DNA of 25,453 nucleotides, taken from contig DLIM01000014.1 in assembly GCA_002483745.1 (NCBI GenBank), positions 878 through 26,330 on the forward strand, in the 5' to 3' direction. Origin of the DNA: Caryophanales bacterium UBA7642. Its GTDB lineage: Bacteria; Bacillota_I; Bacilli_A; RFN20; CAG-288. Shown here one piece after another: positions 7,614 through 15,005 of this stretch; positions within the stretch are counted from its first letter, which is position 1, and each line of letters starts with the position of its first letter. Both the position numbers and the translations under genes were made by a program. The notes below the pieces were generated by a model, which made no database searches, was not told where the DNA came from, and saw nothing but the letters and a program-made list of their open reading frames with translations.

Positions 7614-8475
7614 AAAGAAAGAAATAGAGCTTTTAAAAAAGGATTCAGCCATACCTAGTGATTCTGCTATTTTCTTAAAGAACCTCTGTTTTGGGTATGA
7701 AAGAACAAAACTAAATATTGTTAATGCTAACCTTGATATCAAAAAAGGCCAGTATGTCTCGGTAATCGGACATAATGGCTCGGGTAAATCAACCTTAGCA
7801 AAATTGATTGATGGTATCCTAGTCCAAAACTCTGGCGATATTTACATTTTCGGTGTCAAAATGACAGATGACAACGCTCTTCTTTTGCGTAAAGACATCG
7901 GCTTAGTCTTTCAGAATCCTGATAGCCAGTTTATTGGGGCCACAGTCAGAGATGATATAGCGTTTGGCTTAGAGAATGCTAGAGTGCCTTCCTATGAAAT
8001 GGATGATATCATTCACGATTGTGCTAAAAGGGTCGGTATGCTTAATTACCTTGATACCGAGCCTTCTAATCTTTCTGGCGGTCAGAAACAGAGAGTAGCT
8101 TTGGCTGGAGTCATAGCTAGACGCCCTAAGATCCTAATCATGGATGAGGCAGGGGCTATGCTTGATCCTAAAGGCAAAAGAAGCATAAGGGAATTCATTA
8201 AAGCAAGCCGAAAAGATAATCCTGACCTGACGGTTTTGAATATCACACATGAAATCGATGAAGCCTATGATGCTGATAGAGTTATCACCTTGAATGACGG
8301 AAAGATTATTTTAGATGGCAAGCCCAGCTATGTCTTTTCACAGGATTCTTTACTTAAAAGCATTCAGCTCGATATTCCTTTCGCCCATAAGTTAGCAAAG
8401 GATTTAAAGAACAAAGGTTATGACTTAGGTCCTATTGATAGTGATGAGGAGCTTTTAAAAAAGCTATGCCAATAG
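7603..8475 (+). CDS. ecfA1: ECF transporter ATPase EcfA1 (CbiO family)
   Basis: One of the two ATPases of the energy-coupling-factor module that powers uptake of vitamins or metal ions through separate S components. 290 residues. Walker A GHNGSGKST (56-64), Q-loop region VFQNPDSQF, ABC signature LSGGQKQRVALAG, Walker B/D-loop LIMDEAGAMLDP (Ala-Gly where many have Pro/Ala-Thr-Ser), and switch His in NITHEID. The N-terminus is about 20 residues longer than in many EcfA1 proteins. ATG 7603 lies inside the previous gene with only a weak ribosome site. No S component is in the window, consistent with a shared (group II) module. Confidence 0.93.
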   Translation: MRTKKKEIELLKKDSAIPSDSAIFLKNLCFGYERTKLNIVNANLDIKKGQYVSVIGHNGSGKSTLAKLIDGILVQNSGDIYIFGVKMTDDNALLLRKDIGLVFQNPDSQFIGATVRDDIAFGLENARVPSYEMDDIIHDCAKRVGMLNYLDTEPSNLSGGQKQRVALAGVIARRPKILIMDEAGAMLDPKGKRSIREFIKASRKDNPDLTVLNITHEIDEAYDADRVITLNDGKIILDGKPSYVFSQDSLLKSIQLDIPFAHKLAKDLKNKGYDLGPIDSDEELLKKLCQ

Positions 8476-9398
8476 AACTCAAGCATGTCTTTTACACCTA
8501 CGATGAAGGTCTCCCTAGTTCTAGAGAGGCTCTTTCTGATATCAATCTTTTGTTCAAGGACCATTGCTTTACTGCCTTGATTGGAGAAACGGGCTCTGGC
8601 AAATCAACTTTGATTCAGCACCTTAATGGCTTACTTCTTCCGACTTCTGGAATCGTCCAAGTAAACGACTATGTTATTGATATGACTTTAGAGTATAAGA
8701 AAAAGCATGGTCTTCCTACAGATGTAATCAATACGCATGCCATGAAAAAGAAGCATAAGAAGAAGCAAAAGGATATTAAGACATTAAGAAAGAGAGTTGG
8801 ATTAGTATTCCAATTCCCTGAATACCAAATCTTTGAAGAAACCGTCATTAAAGATGTCTCCTATGGGCCTAAGAACTTTGGAGCCACCAACGAAGAAGCT
8901 ATTGCCTCTGCTAAAAGAGCTTTAGCCTTAGTCGGTATTGATCATTCCTATTACGAAAGATCTCCTTTTGAATTATCAGGAGGAGAAAAAAGAAGAGTCG
9001 CTATCGCTGGCATCATTGCTCTGAATCCTGATGTCCTAGTCCTTGATGAGCCGACAGTCGGCTTAGATGCCGGAGGACAGGCAATGCTGATGGGACTATT
9101 AACAGAAATCTCCAGAAATGGAACCTCCATCATTCTAGCTACCCATGATATGGATGTCGTTTTAAAGTACGCTGATCGAGCTATTGTTTTAGATAAAGGA
9201 AAAGTGGTCAGTGATTCTACGCCTTTGGATTTATTCCAGAACAGTGAATTTTTAAATAAATCTTCTCTTGAGCCTCCTAAGGTGTTTCGTTTTGCTTTGG
9301 ATTTAAAGAAACACGGACTTGATATTAATCTTAACAATATCAAAGACTGTGATTCTCTTGCTGATGAAATCATCAGAGTTAAGAGCGGAGTTAAATAA
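8466..9398 (+). CDS. ecfA2: ECF transporter ATPase EcfA2
   Basis: Second ATPase of the ECF module, 310 residues. Walker A GETGSGKST (40-48), Q-loop VFQFPEYQ, signature LSGGEKRRVAIAG, Walker B VLVLDEPTVGLD and switch His in ATHDMD. A Lys/His-rich insertion (about 75-110, around MKKKHKKKQKD) precedes the Q-loop and explains the extra length; similar inserts occur in Mollicutes. It overlaps ecfA1 by 10 bases and ecfT by 1 base, so the ATPases and EcfT are probably made together. Confidence 0.93.
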   Translation: MPIELKHVFYTYDEGLPSSREALSDINLLFKDHCFTALIGETGSGKSTLIQHLNGLLLPTSGIVQVNDYVIDMTLEYKKKHGLPTDVINTHAMKKKHKKKQKDIKTLRKRVGLVFQFPEYQIFEETVIKDVSYGPKNFGATNEEAIASAKRALALVGIDHSYYERSPFELSGGEKRRVAIAGIIALNPDVLVLDEPTVGLDAGGQAMLMGLLTEISRNGTSIILATHDMDVVLKYADRAIVLDKGKVVSDSTPLDLFQNSEFLNKSSLEPPKVFRFALDLKKHGLDINLNNIKDCDSLADEIIRVKSGVK

Positions 9399-10261
9399 TG
9401 AACTTAACTCTTGGTAAATTTACTCCCTTCAATACTATCATTCATAAACTTGATAGTCGTATCAAACTGATAGCTTTAATTGTCTTTATGGTATCAGTCT
9501 TCCTTTCATATGGAACTCCCTATATGAACTTAGTCATCTATGGAGGAATCTTTGTTATCCTCTTATTCATATCCTTATTAGGAAGAGTCAGCTTCCTTCA
9601 GCTATTCAAATCCTTAAAAGGATTATGGTTTATGGTTCTCTTTATCATCGTTTTAAATATCTTCTTGCCAGGTAAGACTAGCGGTGATGTAGCCTTCAGT
9701 ATCGGTAATGTTAAAGTCTATTATCTAACTATCATCAACGTCTCTTATATCTTAGTAAGACTAATCCTAGTTATGATGATGACTAATATCTTTACTTCCA
9801 CAACTAAGCCGATGGAAATGACTAGTGCTTTAGAATGGCTTTTTTACCCTTTCAAGTTCATTGGATTACCAATCCATAAGATAGCTATGGCAATCTCATT
9901 AGCTTTGAGATTCATTCCTACTTTAGCCGAAGAGACTGAAAGAATCATGAAAGCTCAGGCTTCAAGAGGAGTCGACTTCCATCAAGGAAAAATAAAAGAA
10001 AAAATCAAAGCCATTATTTCATTAATTATTCCTCTCTTTATGAGTGCTTTCTTGACTTCAGGAGAATTAGCTGATGCTATGGAAGCCCGTGGTTATAACC
10101 CTGATAGTAAGAGAACTAGATATCGAGCCTATAACTGGGGTTTCAACGATACTTTCGGAGTAATCCTTTCAGCAGCCTTCTTGGCTGGAATGATTGTTTT
10201 AGCCGTCTATCAATATGATCTCTTCAATTACTTAGGAATCTCCTTACCTAAATTATCATAA
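9398..10261 (+). CDS. ecfT: ECF transporter transmembrane component EcfT
   Basis: Scaffold that connects the ATPase pair to the substrate-binding S component. 287 residues with about five to six hydrophobic segments (25-60, 75-91, 108-130, 203-220 and about 252-272). The two coupling-helix motifs are present: ASRG at 188-191 and ARG at 230-232 (MEARGYNP), whose arginines dock into the ATPase grooves. The start overlaps the ecfA2 stop (TAATG) and the stop overlaps truA in the same way. Confidence 0.93.
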   Translation: MNLTLGKFTPFNTIIHKLDSRIKLIALIVFMVSVFLSYGTPYMNLVIYGGIFVILLFISLLGRVSFLQLFKSLKGLWFMVLFIIVLNIFLPGKTSGDVAFSIGNVKVYYLTIINVSYILVRLILVMMMTNIFTSTTKPMEMTSALEWLFYPFKFIGLPIHKIAMAISLALRFIPTLAEETERIMKAQASRGVDFHQGKIKEKIKAIISLIIPLFMSAFLTSGELADAMEARGYNPDSKRTRYRAYNWGFNDTFGVILSAAFLAGMIVLAVYQYDLFNYLGISLPKLS

Positions 10262-11013
10262 TGAAAATATTCATTAGGATTGCCTTTTTAGGTCAAAGTT
10301 TCATTGGAACTCAAAAACAGAAAAAAGGATTAACAATACAATCCGTTTTTGAAGAGGCTTTATCTAATATCTACAATGAGAAAATCAAAGTGACCATCTC
10401 TTCTAGGCTGGATAGCAAAGTGAATGCTTTAGATTTTGCCCTAACTTTCATTACTGAAAATAAAACTATCTCTCTAGATCATCTTAAGTATTATCTAAGA
10501 AGGTATTTAAGCCAAGATATCTTCATCAAAGATGTAAGAGTTATTAGCGATGATTTCTCACCTAGGTATTCATGCCTTTATAAAGAATATATCTATCTTA
10601 TTCAAAACCAGAAAGACAAGAACCCTCTCCTTAACCAGTTTACTTTTACTCCTATCAAAGTCTTAGATGAAAAGAAGCTCAATGAGGCCTTGATTTGCTT
10701 TAAAGGCGAACATGACTTTAGAGAGTTTGCTACGCCCGAATCAAAAGAAGAAAAGACCATCTTGACTATCGATGATGTCTTATTGACTTCACAAGGTAGC
10801 TTAACTATTCTCTCCTTTAAAGCTAGAAGTTTCTTAAGATACCAAGTCAGATTCATGGTTGGCGCCTGTATTAGATACGCAACGAACCGTTTAACCATCA
10901 AAGAAATCAAAGACATGCTAGCCGGTAAAACAGTTAAGTATCAAAAGCTTAAAGCTGAACCCCAAGGGTTAATCTTAAAACATATCTACTATCCCGAAAT
11001 TGATATAAAATAA
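10261..11013 (+). CDS. truA: tRNA pseudouridine synthase A family protein (divergent)
   Basis: Expected to isomerise uridines 38-40 of the tRNA anticodon stem-loop. 250 residues, usual for TruA. Family marks include GEHDFREFA in mid-protein and the C-terminal FLRYQVRFMVGACI. The catalytic loop is unusual: SRLDSKVNALDFA replaces the common GRTDxGVHALGQ, keeping the candidate catalytic Asp51 and the Arg two residues before it but losing the Thr, Gly and His. It directly follows ecfT, the Bacillus order. Probably an active but drifted TruA. Confidence 0.88.
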   Translation: MKIFIRIAFLGQSFIGTQKQKKGLTIQSVFEEALSNIYNEKIKVTISSRLDSKVNALDFALTFITENKTISLDHLKYYLRRYLSQDIFIKDVRVISDDFSPRYSCLYKEYIYLIQNQKDKNPLLNQFTFTPIKVLDEKKLNEALICFKGEHDFREFATPESKEEKTILTIDDVLLTSQGSLTILSFKARSFLRYQVRFMVGACIRYATNRLTIKEIKDMLAGKTVKYQKLKAEPQGLILKHIYYPEIDIK

Positions 11014-11028
11014 TGTTTCCTATCAGCT

Positions 11029-11056
11029 TTGATTAAGTGTTTTTAGGTGCTATCAT
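11029..11056 (+). promoter_or_regulatory. Predicted sigma-A promoter of pgsA-spx
   Basis: TTGATT (11029-11034), 16-base spacer, then TGC-TATCAT (-10 at 11051-11056, with an extended -10 TG). Start of transcription would be near 11063, giving a leader of about 15 bases with AGGAAAA before the pgsA ATG. Confidence 0.6.
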
Positions 11057-11077
11057 TATTTAATAGGAAAACAATAT

Positions 11078-11794
11078 ATGGACCACACTGAGAAGAAAGA
11101 CAACTTTAAAGCGATAATGAAGAAATACTTCCGCAAGGAAGATGTTCTTTTGCTTCCTAACATTCTCTGTTATGTAAGAATCCTTTTAATTGGCGTATTC
11201 CTATGCCTTTATTTGATTCCTTTTTCAGTTGCCGGAAATAACAAAGCTTATATTTATTTAGCCACTGCCATAATGATTACAGCGGCTTACACTGACTTCC
11301 TTGATGGCTTCATTGCTAGAAAATTCAATGAACAGTCACAACTGGGAAAGATCCTTGATCCAATTGCTGATAAATTGCTTCAGTTCTCGGTTGCTACAGC
11401 CCTCTGCGTTAAATTCTGGCAATTTGCATCTATCTGGACAATGTTTGCTGTCTTAGTCGTTAAAGAATTAGGTTTAATGATGGCTGATATTGTATTGGCT
11501 CAGCACAATAAGACCTTTGGCGGAGCTAAATGGTATGGTAAGGTCGCAACTTTTATCTTCTATGTCATCCTAGGCGCTTTACTGATTGGCGGACCATTCG
11601 CCTTAGATGCTTACTATGTCTCCGACTTGTTCCAATGTCATTTGATTATTGATTCCTTAGCCTCGGTTGCCATCTTCTTCTTGACTTTAGCCGCTATTTT
11701 ATACGGTTTCTTATTTGTTAAGCTTCTTCACCATGGCCCGGAAGAAATTAAAAAAGTTTCAATTAAACCAGAGGAGAATAAGAATAATGATTAA
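11078..11794 (+). CDS. pgsA: CDP-diacylglycerol--glycerol-3-phosphate 3-phosphatidyltransferase
   Basis: Membrane enzyme making phosphatidylglycerol phosphate, the committed step to phosphatidylglycerol and cardiolipin. The CDP-alcohol phosphotransferase motif is complete, with Asp73, Asp76-Gly77, Ala80-Arg81, Gly90, Asp94 and Asp98. 238 residues with about five to six hydrophobic segments; somewhat longer than many PgsA because of an N-terminal polar stretch (1-24) and a charged C-terminal tail. Other enzymes share this motif, but PgsA is the usual single-copy member in this group. It overlaps spx by 8 bases. Confidence 0.88.
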   Translation: MDHTEKKDNFKAIMKKYFRKEDVLLLPNILCYVRILLIGVFLCLYLIPFSVAGNNKAYIYLATAIMITAAYTDFLDGFIARKFNEQSQLGKILDPIADKLLQFSVATALCVKFWQFASIWTMFAVLVVKELGLMMADIVLAQHNKTFGGAKWYGKVATFIFYVILGALLIGGPFALDAYYVSDLFQCHLIIDSLASVAIFFLTLAAILYGFLFVKLLHHGPEEIKKVSIKPEENKNND

Positions 11795-12251
11795 AATTTA
11801 TATGTCGCCTAGCTGTTCTAGCTGCCGCAAAGTCAAAGCTTGGTTCGATAATGAGAAGATTCCCTATAAGGAAATCAATATTTTCAAACATGAAATCACC
11901 GTTGAAGAGCTAAAAGAGATGCTGAACAAGTCTCTTGATGGCACTGATGAAATCATTTCAACTAGAAGCAAGATCTTCAAGGAAGAAAACATCGATATTG
12001 ATTCCATGTCTGTCGTTTCTCTTTGCAAATTCATTAAGGATAACCCTTCTATCTTAAAAAGACCCATCATTGTTGATGACAGCAAGATTCAAGTCGGCTA
12101 TAATCCCGATGAAATAGAGATCTTTGAGAAAGCCAAGCAGATTGCCTTAAGCGTCTGCAATGAGAAGGTTTGTCCAAACTATAACGACTGCGTCCATCAC
12201 TTTGGGGATAATAGAGAAAAGACCGAAGTTTGCGACGAGAAGTGCAAGTAG
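11787..12251 (+). CDS. spx: Spx family redox-responsive regulator with Cys/His-rich tail
   Basis: Spx binds the RNA polymerase alpha C-terminal domain and reprograms transcription under thiol stress. I start at ATG 11787 behind GAGGAG (11771-11776), inside the end of pgsA, giving 154 residues. The ArsC-like thioredoxin fold opens with the redox pair CSSC (Cys10, Cys13). STRSKIF (59-64) and RPIIVDDSKIQVGYNPDEI match Spx closely, so arsenate reductase is unlikely. Bacillus Spx is about 131 residues; here a tail adds Cys124, Cys129, Cys135, His137, His138, Cys149 and Cys153, suitable for metal binding or extra redox chemistry. A hairpin terminator follows. Confidence 0.9.
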   Translation: MIKIYMSPSCSSCRKVKAWFDNEKIPYKEINIFKHEITVEELKEMLNKSLDGTDEIISTRSKIFKEENIDIDSMSVVSLCKFIKDNPSILKRPIIVDDSKIQVGYNPDEIEIFEKAKQIALSVCNEKVCPNYNDCVHHFGDNREKTEVCDEKCK

Positions 12252-12269
12252 ATTTAGTTTTAATGAAAC

Positions 12270-12301
12270 AAGCCATTACCTTCATAAGCAATGGCTTTTT
12301 T
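12270..12301 (+). terminator. Terminator of pgsA-spx
   Basis: Perfect 8-bp stem AAGCCATT/AATGGCTT with a 12-base loop, followed by a T run on the plus strand. Confidence 0.8.
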
Positions 12302-12305
12302 ATTG

Positions 12306-12337
12306 AAAAAGCCTCAGCTTATTAATAAAGCTGAGGC
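12306..12337 (-). terminator. Terminator of the CYTH gene
   Basis: Perfect 10-bp stem GCCTCAGCTT/AAGCTGAGGC (12311-12337, 7-base loop). Read on the minus strand it is followed by TTTTT (A run at 12306-12310). It lies 23 bases beyond the CYTH stop, back to back with the spx terminator. Confidence 0.85.
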
Positions 12338-12360
12338 AATAGTTTTAGTATAAGAAAAAA

Positions 12361-12945
12361 CTACTTCTCATCCATGGCAGCGTTAATAGCACGAGTCTCT
12401 TTGGATAAGGTATTGATTTTGAATTCAATGTCTAAATTAGCGCAGATATCTCTCAAAGTGTTCTGAGAAGTCAAGGCAGCATCAGAATCGCATTCAATTT
12501 CATAGTCGACTTTCTTGGAATAAGTGTTCTTGGAGATATCAATAGTGGTTCCCTGATAATCGACTTCTTTTCTTTCAGTAGTCATATGGGCTAAGACTTT
12601 CATCTTAGAGGTCGGAATTTGAAGAATATCTAAGAAATCAGAAATATCTCCTCTAGGGAAAATATTATGGTCGATAAGACTATCAGCATCTTTCTGAGGA
12701 AGAGTCTGATCCTTCTCAAGAAGTCCTTCAGCTAATGGGGCCTTCATAGTCAAGATAGACTTGTTATTGGCTTGTCTGATTCTTAAAACCATTCCGTATT
12801 TCTTTAGGATACGATCATCAGAATCAAGATAATAGTTGGTTTGAATAGTGGAAGCATCACCAAAATTTAGCTTAGCTAGAACCTTCTCGTAATCTTTCTT
12901 CGAAAGCAGAACCTTAGCTTCAATTTCTATATTATTGCTTGCCAT
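12361..12945 (-). CDS. CYTH domain protein (YjbK-like, probable inorganic triphosphatase)
   Basis: CYTH enzymes fold into a beta-tunnel that hydrolyses triphosphates with Mg2+; in Bacillus the relative is YjbK. The start is ATG 12945, behind AAGGAG, giving 194 residues. Longer upstream reading would run through the nadK promoter region. The signature ExExK is at Glu7, Glu9, Lys11. Further alternating charged strands include RIRQANNKSILTMKAP with the basic residues expected for triphosphate binding. The substrate cannot be told from sequence. It is divergent from nadK, as part of a yjb-like neighbourhood with spx. Confidence 0.85.
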   Translation of the reverse strand: MASNNIEIEAKVLLSKKDYEKVLAKLNFGDASTIQTNYYLDSDDRILKKYGMVLRIRQANNKSILTMKAPLAEGLLEKDQTLPQKDADSLIDHNIFPRGDISDFLDILQIPTSKMKVLAHMTTERKEVDYQGTTIDISKNTYSKKVDYEIECDSDAALTSQNTLRDICANLDIEFKINTLSKETRAINAAMDEK

Positions 12946-12971
12946 AAAAGACACTCCTTGGTTAACTAATA

Positions 12972-12980
12972 TGATACAAT
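12972..12980 (+). promoter_or_regulatory. Extended -10 promoter for nadK
   Basis: TGA-TACAAT with no convincing -35 at normal spacing; about 34 bases before the nadK ATG, which has a GAGAGA-type ribosome site. The CYTH promoter must lie in the same 69-base divergent gap. Confidence 0.4.
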
Positions 12981-13014
12981 ACCAAGTGGAAAATATAAAG
13001 AGAGATAACACGAA

Positions 13015-13791
13015 ATGAAACCTTGCTCGTTCACAATTTTCACAAGACAATCCAAGGCTAAAGACAGCGAAATCGACTTTCTTTGCCAAGGTCTTTTAGA
13101 TTTAGGATTTACTCTTGATGATGACAATCCTGAACTAATCATCGTAGTAGGAGGAGATGGCTCCCTTCTTAAAGCCATTCATGAATTTAACTTCAACGGT
13201 CTCTTCTTATTGATCAATTCCGGGCATTTAGGATTCTTCTCCGATTATTCTATCGGTGAACTTAGTAATTTCATGGATGATATTGTTGATTCTGATCCTA
13301 TCATCGAAGACTTGCCTTTATTGAAAATCAATATCAACGGCGAGGAAAATTATGCTTTGAATGATTTAGTCATTCAAGCTGGCCGAACCTGTGAGTTTAA
13401 CCTATCTATCAACAATATTCACTTTACCTCTTCAAGAGCTTCCGGAATTGTAGTAGGCACCGCTGTCTCTTCAACTGGCTACTTAGCTTCCTTAAATGCT
13501 CCTATAGTTGTCTCTGACCCTGGCATCTATATGTATTCCTTTATTGCTCCTGTCTTTAATAGGCTTTTCCCTAATACCATCAGCAAAGCTATCCTCTCTA
13601 CTAATGATGTCTTAAGTATTTCCGCCTCTGATCCTTATGAGATTTCCTTAGATGGAATTCCAATGAATAAAGATAACGAATGTGAAGTATCAATTCTGCT
13701 TTCTTCTACTAAAGAAGTTAAGTTGCTTCACTTAAAAGAGGTTTCAAATATTAACAGAATCAGAAAGTCAATATCTGAAATAGAGGATTAA
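13015..13791 (+). CDS. nadK: NAD kinase
   Basis: Phosphorylates NAD+ to NADP+. 258 residues, normal for the short bacterial form. The diacylglycerol-kinase-type loop VVGGDGSLLKA places Gly46-Ser50, with the catalytic Asp48. The second motif is ALNDLVI (Asn116-Asp117; Glu or Asp occurs at the second position in the family). The third motif reads GTAVSSTGYLASL in place of the common TPTGSTAYSLS, and ISLDG is near the C-terminus. The divergence is moderate and the fold assignment is secure. The stop lies 2 bases before the EIIB-like gene. Confidence 0.92.
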   Translation: MKPCSFTIFTRQSKAKDSEIDFLCQGLLDLGFTLDDDNPELIIVVGGDGSLLKAIHEFNFNGLFLLINSGHLGFFSDYSIGELSNFMDDIVDSDPIIEDLPLLKININGEENYALNDLVIQAGRTCEFNLSINNIHFTSSRASGIVVGTAVSSTGYLASLNAPIVVSDPGIYMYSFIAPVFNRLFPNTISKAILSTNDVLSISASDPYEISLDGIPMNKDNECEVSILLSSTKEVKLLHLKEVSNINRIRKSISEIED

Positions 13792-13793
13792 AA

Positions 13794-14201
13794 ATGTCTT
13801 ATATATTCTTAGTTTCTTTATTATCATGGCAAATAGCCTTGATAGCTGTAGGTGGAGCATTATTAGTAGGTCTATTAATTATTCTCCTTCTAGTAATTAG
13901 GAAAAAGAGAAAGGTTAAAGCCTCTGATAAACAGGCTGAGATTAAGATGACTAATTCAGCTAACGCTATCTCGGATAAGTTCGGTGGCTATTCTAATATT
14001 GTCTCAATTACCCAAAGAGGATCCCGAGTAACTGTCAGCGTTGTTAATCCTGACTTAGTCCTTAAAAAGGATATAGTTACTATTATGGATAATGTGATGT
14101 TTATGGGTAACAAAGTCGTTTTTGTTATCGGCAGCCATAGTGAAGAATTCCAAAAGCTTCTTTCAGAAAACAACGGAAAGTCTAGTGTAGCCAATCGCTA
14201 A
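13794..14201 (+). CDS. Membrane-anchored PTS EIIB-like protein lacking the phospho-cysteine
   Basis: 135 residues: one N-terminal TM helix (about 12-35), a basic stop-transfer (RKKRKVK), then a domain of about 75 residues resembling the glucose-family PTS EIIB domain (FGGYSNIVSITQRGSRVTVSV, aligning with the LGG..NI....C.TRLRV.V pattern). The position of the phosphorylated Cys is Arg75, and the protein has no Cys at all, so it cannot carry phosphate in the usual way. I recall a similar small EIIB-like gene next to NAD kinase in mycoplasmas (MG128-MG129 region); that should be checked. Role unknown. Confidence 0.75.
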   Translation: MSYIFLVSLLSWQIALIAVGGALLVGLLIILLLVIRKKRKVKASDKQAEIKMTNSANAISDKFGGYSNIVSITQRGSRVTVSVVNPDLVLKKDIVTIMDNVMFMGNKVVFVIGSHSEEFQKLLSENNGKSSVANR

Positions 14202-14206
14202 AGGTA

Positions 14207-14212
14207 TATAAT
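14207..14212 (+). promoter_or_regulatory. Possible -10 element of the 35-residue peptide gene
   Basis: Consensus TATAAT between the EIIB-like gene and the peptide gene, about 30 bases before its ATG. No good -35 is visible, so read-through from nadK is equally possible. Confidence 0.35.
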
Positions 14213-14241
14213 TAATTTATATTCAAGTAAGGAGAGCATTT

Positions 14242-14349
14242 ATGAAGTTATTAAAAAGTACTAAAGTCATGTGGTGGGTATTAAGCATCTGCATCATTGC
14301 TGTTGTTGTCTTGTTCTGTGTTTTAGCTTTGACTAGCCTTTTTGCCTAA
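14242..14349 (+). CDS. 35-residue single-helix membrane peptide, unknown function
   Basis: ATG 14242 follows AAGGAGA (14229-14235) at good spacing. The product has a short basic start (MKLLKSTKV), then one hydrophobic helix running to the C-terminus (about 10-35) with two Cys residues and paired Trp near the interface. It is followed 25 bases later by a strong terminator, so the reading frame has a ribosome site, a possible promoter and a defined end. Size and shape resemble small membrane regulators or type I toxin-like peptides, but no family is recognised. Confidence 0.6.
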   Translation: MKLLKSTKVMWWVLSICIIAVVVLFCVLALTSLFA

Positions 14350-14374
14350 AACAAATAGAAGTGAATGAAAAACA

Positions 14375-14402
14375 AGCTTAGGCTGAAGCCTAGGCTTTTT
14401 TT
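14375..14402 (+). terminator. Terminator of the nadK transcript
   Basis: 10-bp stem AGCTTAGGCT/AGCCTAGGCT with one wobble pair, followed by TTTTTTT on the plus strand. Confidence 0.88.
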
Positions 14403-14406
14403 GATG

Positions 14407-14432
14407 AAAAATAGCTGGCTTTTGCCAGCTAT
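14407..14432 (-). terminator. Terminator of the rnjA-maf transcript
   Basis: Perfect 9-bp stem ATAGCTGGC/GCCAGCTAT with a TTTT loop; on the minus strand a T run follows (A run at 14407-14411). It stands directly behind the plus-strand terminator. Confidence 0.82.
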
Positions 14433-14435
14433 CTT

Positions 14436-15005
14436 TTATTTAATTATTCCTAAATCCTTAAGGTCTTCAGCTAATTCATCAGTAGGCAGTCCCATGATAG
14501 TGGACATGCTTCCCGATAAGATCTTGCTATTGATGAAGTCCTTATCTTGGACTCCGTAAGCTCCGGCTTTATCAAATGGTGAACCGGTATCGATGTATTC
14601 CTGGATTTCTAAATCAGCCATCTTCTCAATGAATAAGGTTGCAGTGACGACACGCTTCTTAAGAATCTCAGAATTCTTTATTATGCAATAAGCGGTGATG
14701 ATATCATGCTTATTTCCAGATAGCTCTCTTAGCATCCGATAAACATCATTTTCATCTTTCGGCTTGCCTAGCTGTTCTCCTTTAAAGGAGACCATCGTAT
14801 CAGAAGCAATAATAATATCATTTGGATGAGTCTTAGAAACTTCCTGTCCTTTACCAATAGCTTCCTCTAAGCAGAGATGACGGCAATTGGATTCATGAAT
14901 AGCTCTTTCATTAAAGGAAGAGGGAATGGTTTCAAACGGAATATCTTTAAGAATCTGGGCTAAAAGCTCTTTTCTTCTTGGTGATTGACTAGCTAAGATA
15001 ATCAT
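14436..15005 (-). CDS. maf: Maf family nucleotide pyrophosphatase
   Basis: House-cleaning enzyme that hydrolyses non-canonical or modified nucleoside triphosphates; the Bacillus gene was first linked to septum inhibition. 189 residues, normal length. N-terminal signature ILASQSPRRKELL (3-15) with Ser6 and Arg10-Arg11, catalytic region IIASDTMVSF with Asp69, then GKPKDENDVYRMLRELSGNKH. Its ATG overlaps the rnjA stop by one base (TAATG), so it is translated behind RNase J. Confidence 0.93.
   Translation of the reverse strand: MIILASQSPRRKELLAQILKDIPFETIPSSFNERAIHESNCRHLCLEEAIGKGQEVSKTHPNDIIIASDTMVSFKGEQLGKPKDENDVYRMLRELSGNKHDIITAYCIIKNSEILKKRVVTATLFIEKMADLEIQEYIDTGSPFDKAGAYGVQDKDFINSKILSGSMSTIMGLPTDELAEDLKDLGIIK

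Noticed and set aside
8951..9373. Long minus-strand open frame opposite ecfA2
   Set aside because: It is a codon-bias shadow of a well-supported ABC ATPase gene, with no ribosome site or family match.
11715..11786. Longer spx reading frame starting inside pgsA
   Set aside because: The extra 24 residues do not match Spx, and ATG 11787 has GAGGAG at the right distance.
12946..13089. N-terminal extension of the CYTH protein
   Set aside because: It runs across the divergent promoter gap into nadK; the CYTH ExExK motif normally lies near the N-terminus, as from ATG 12945.
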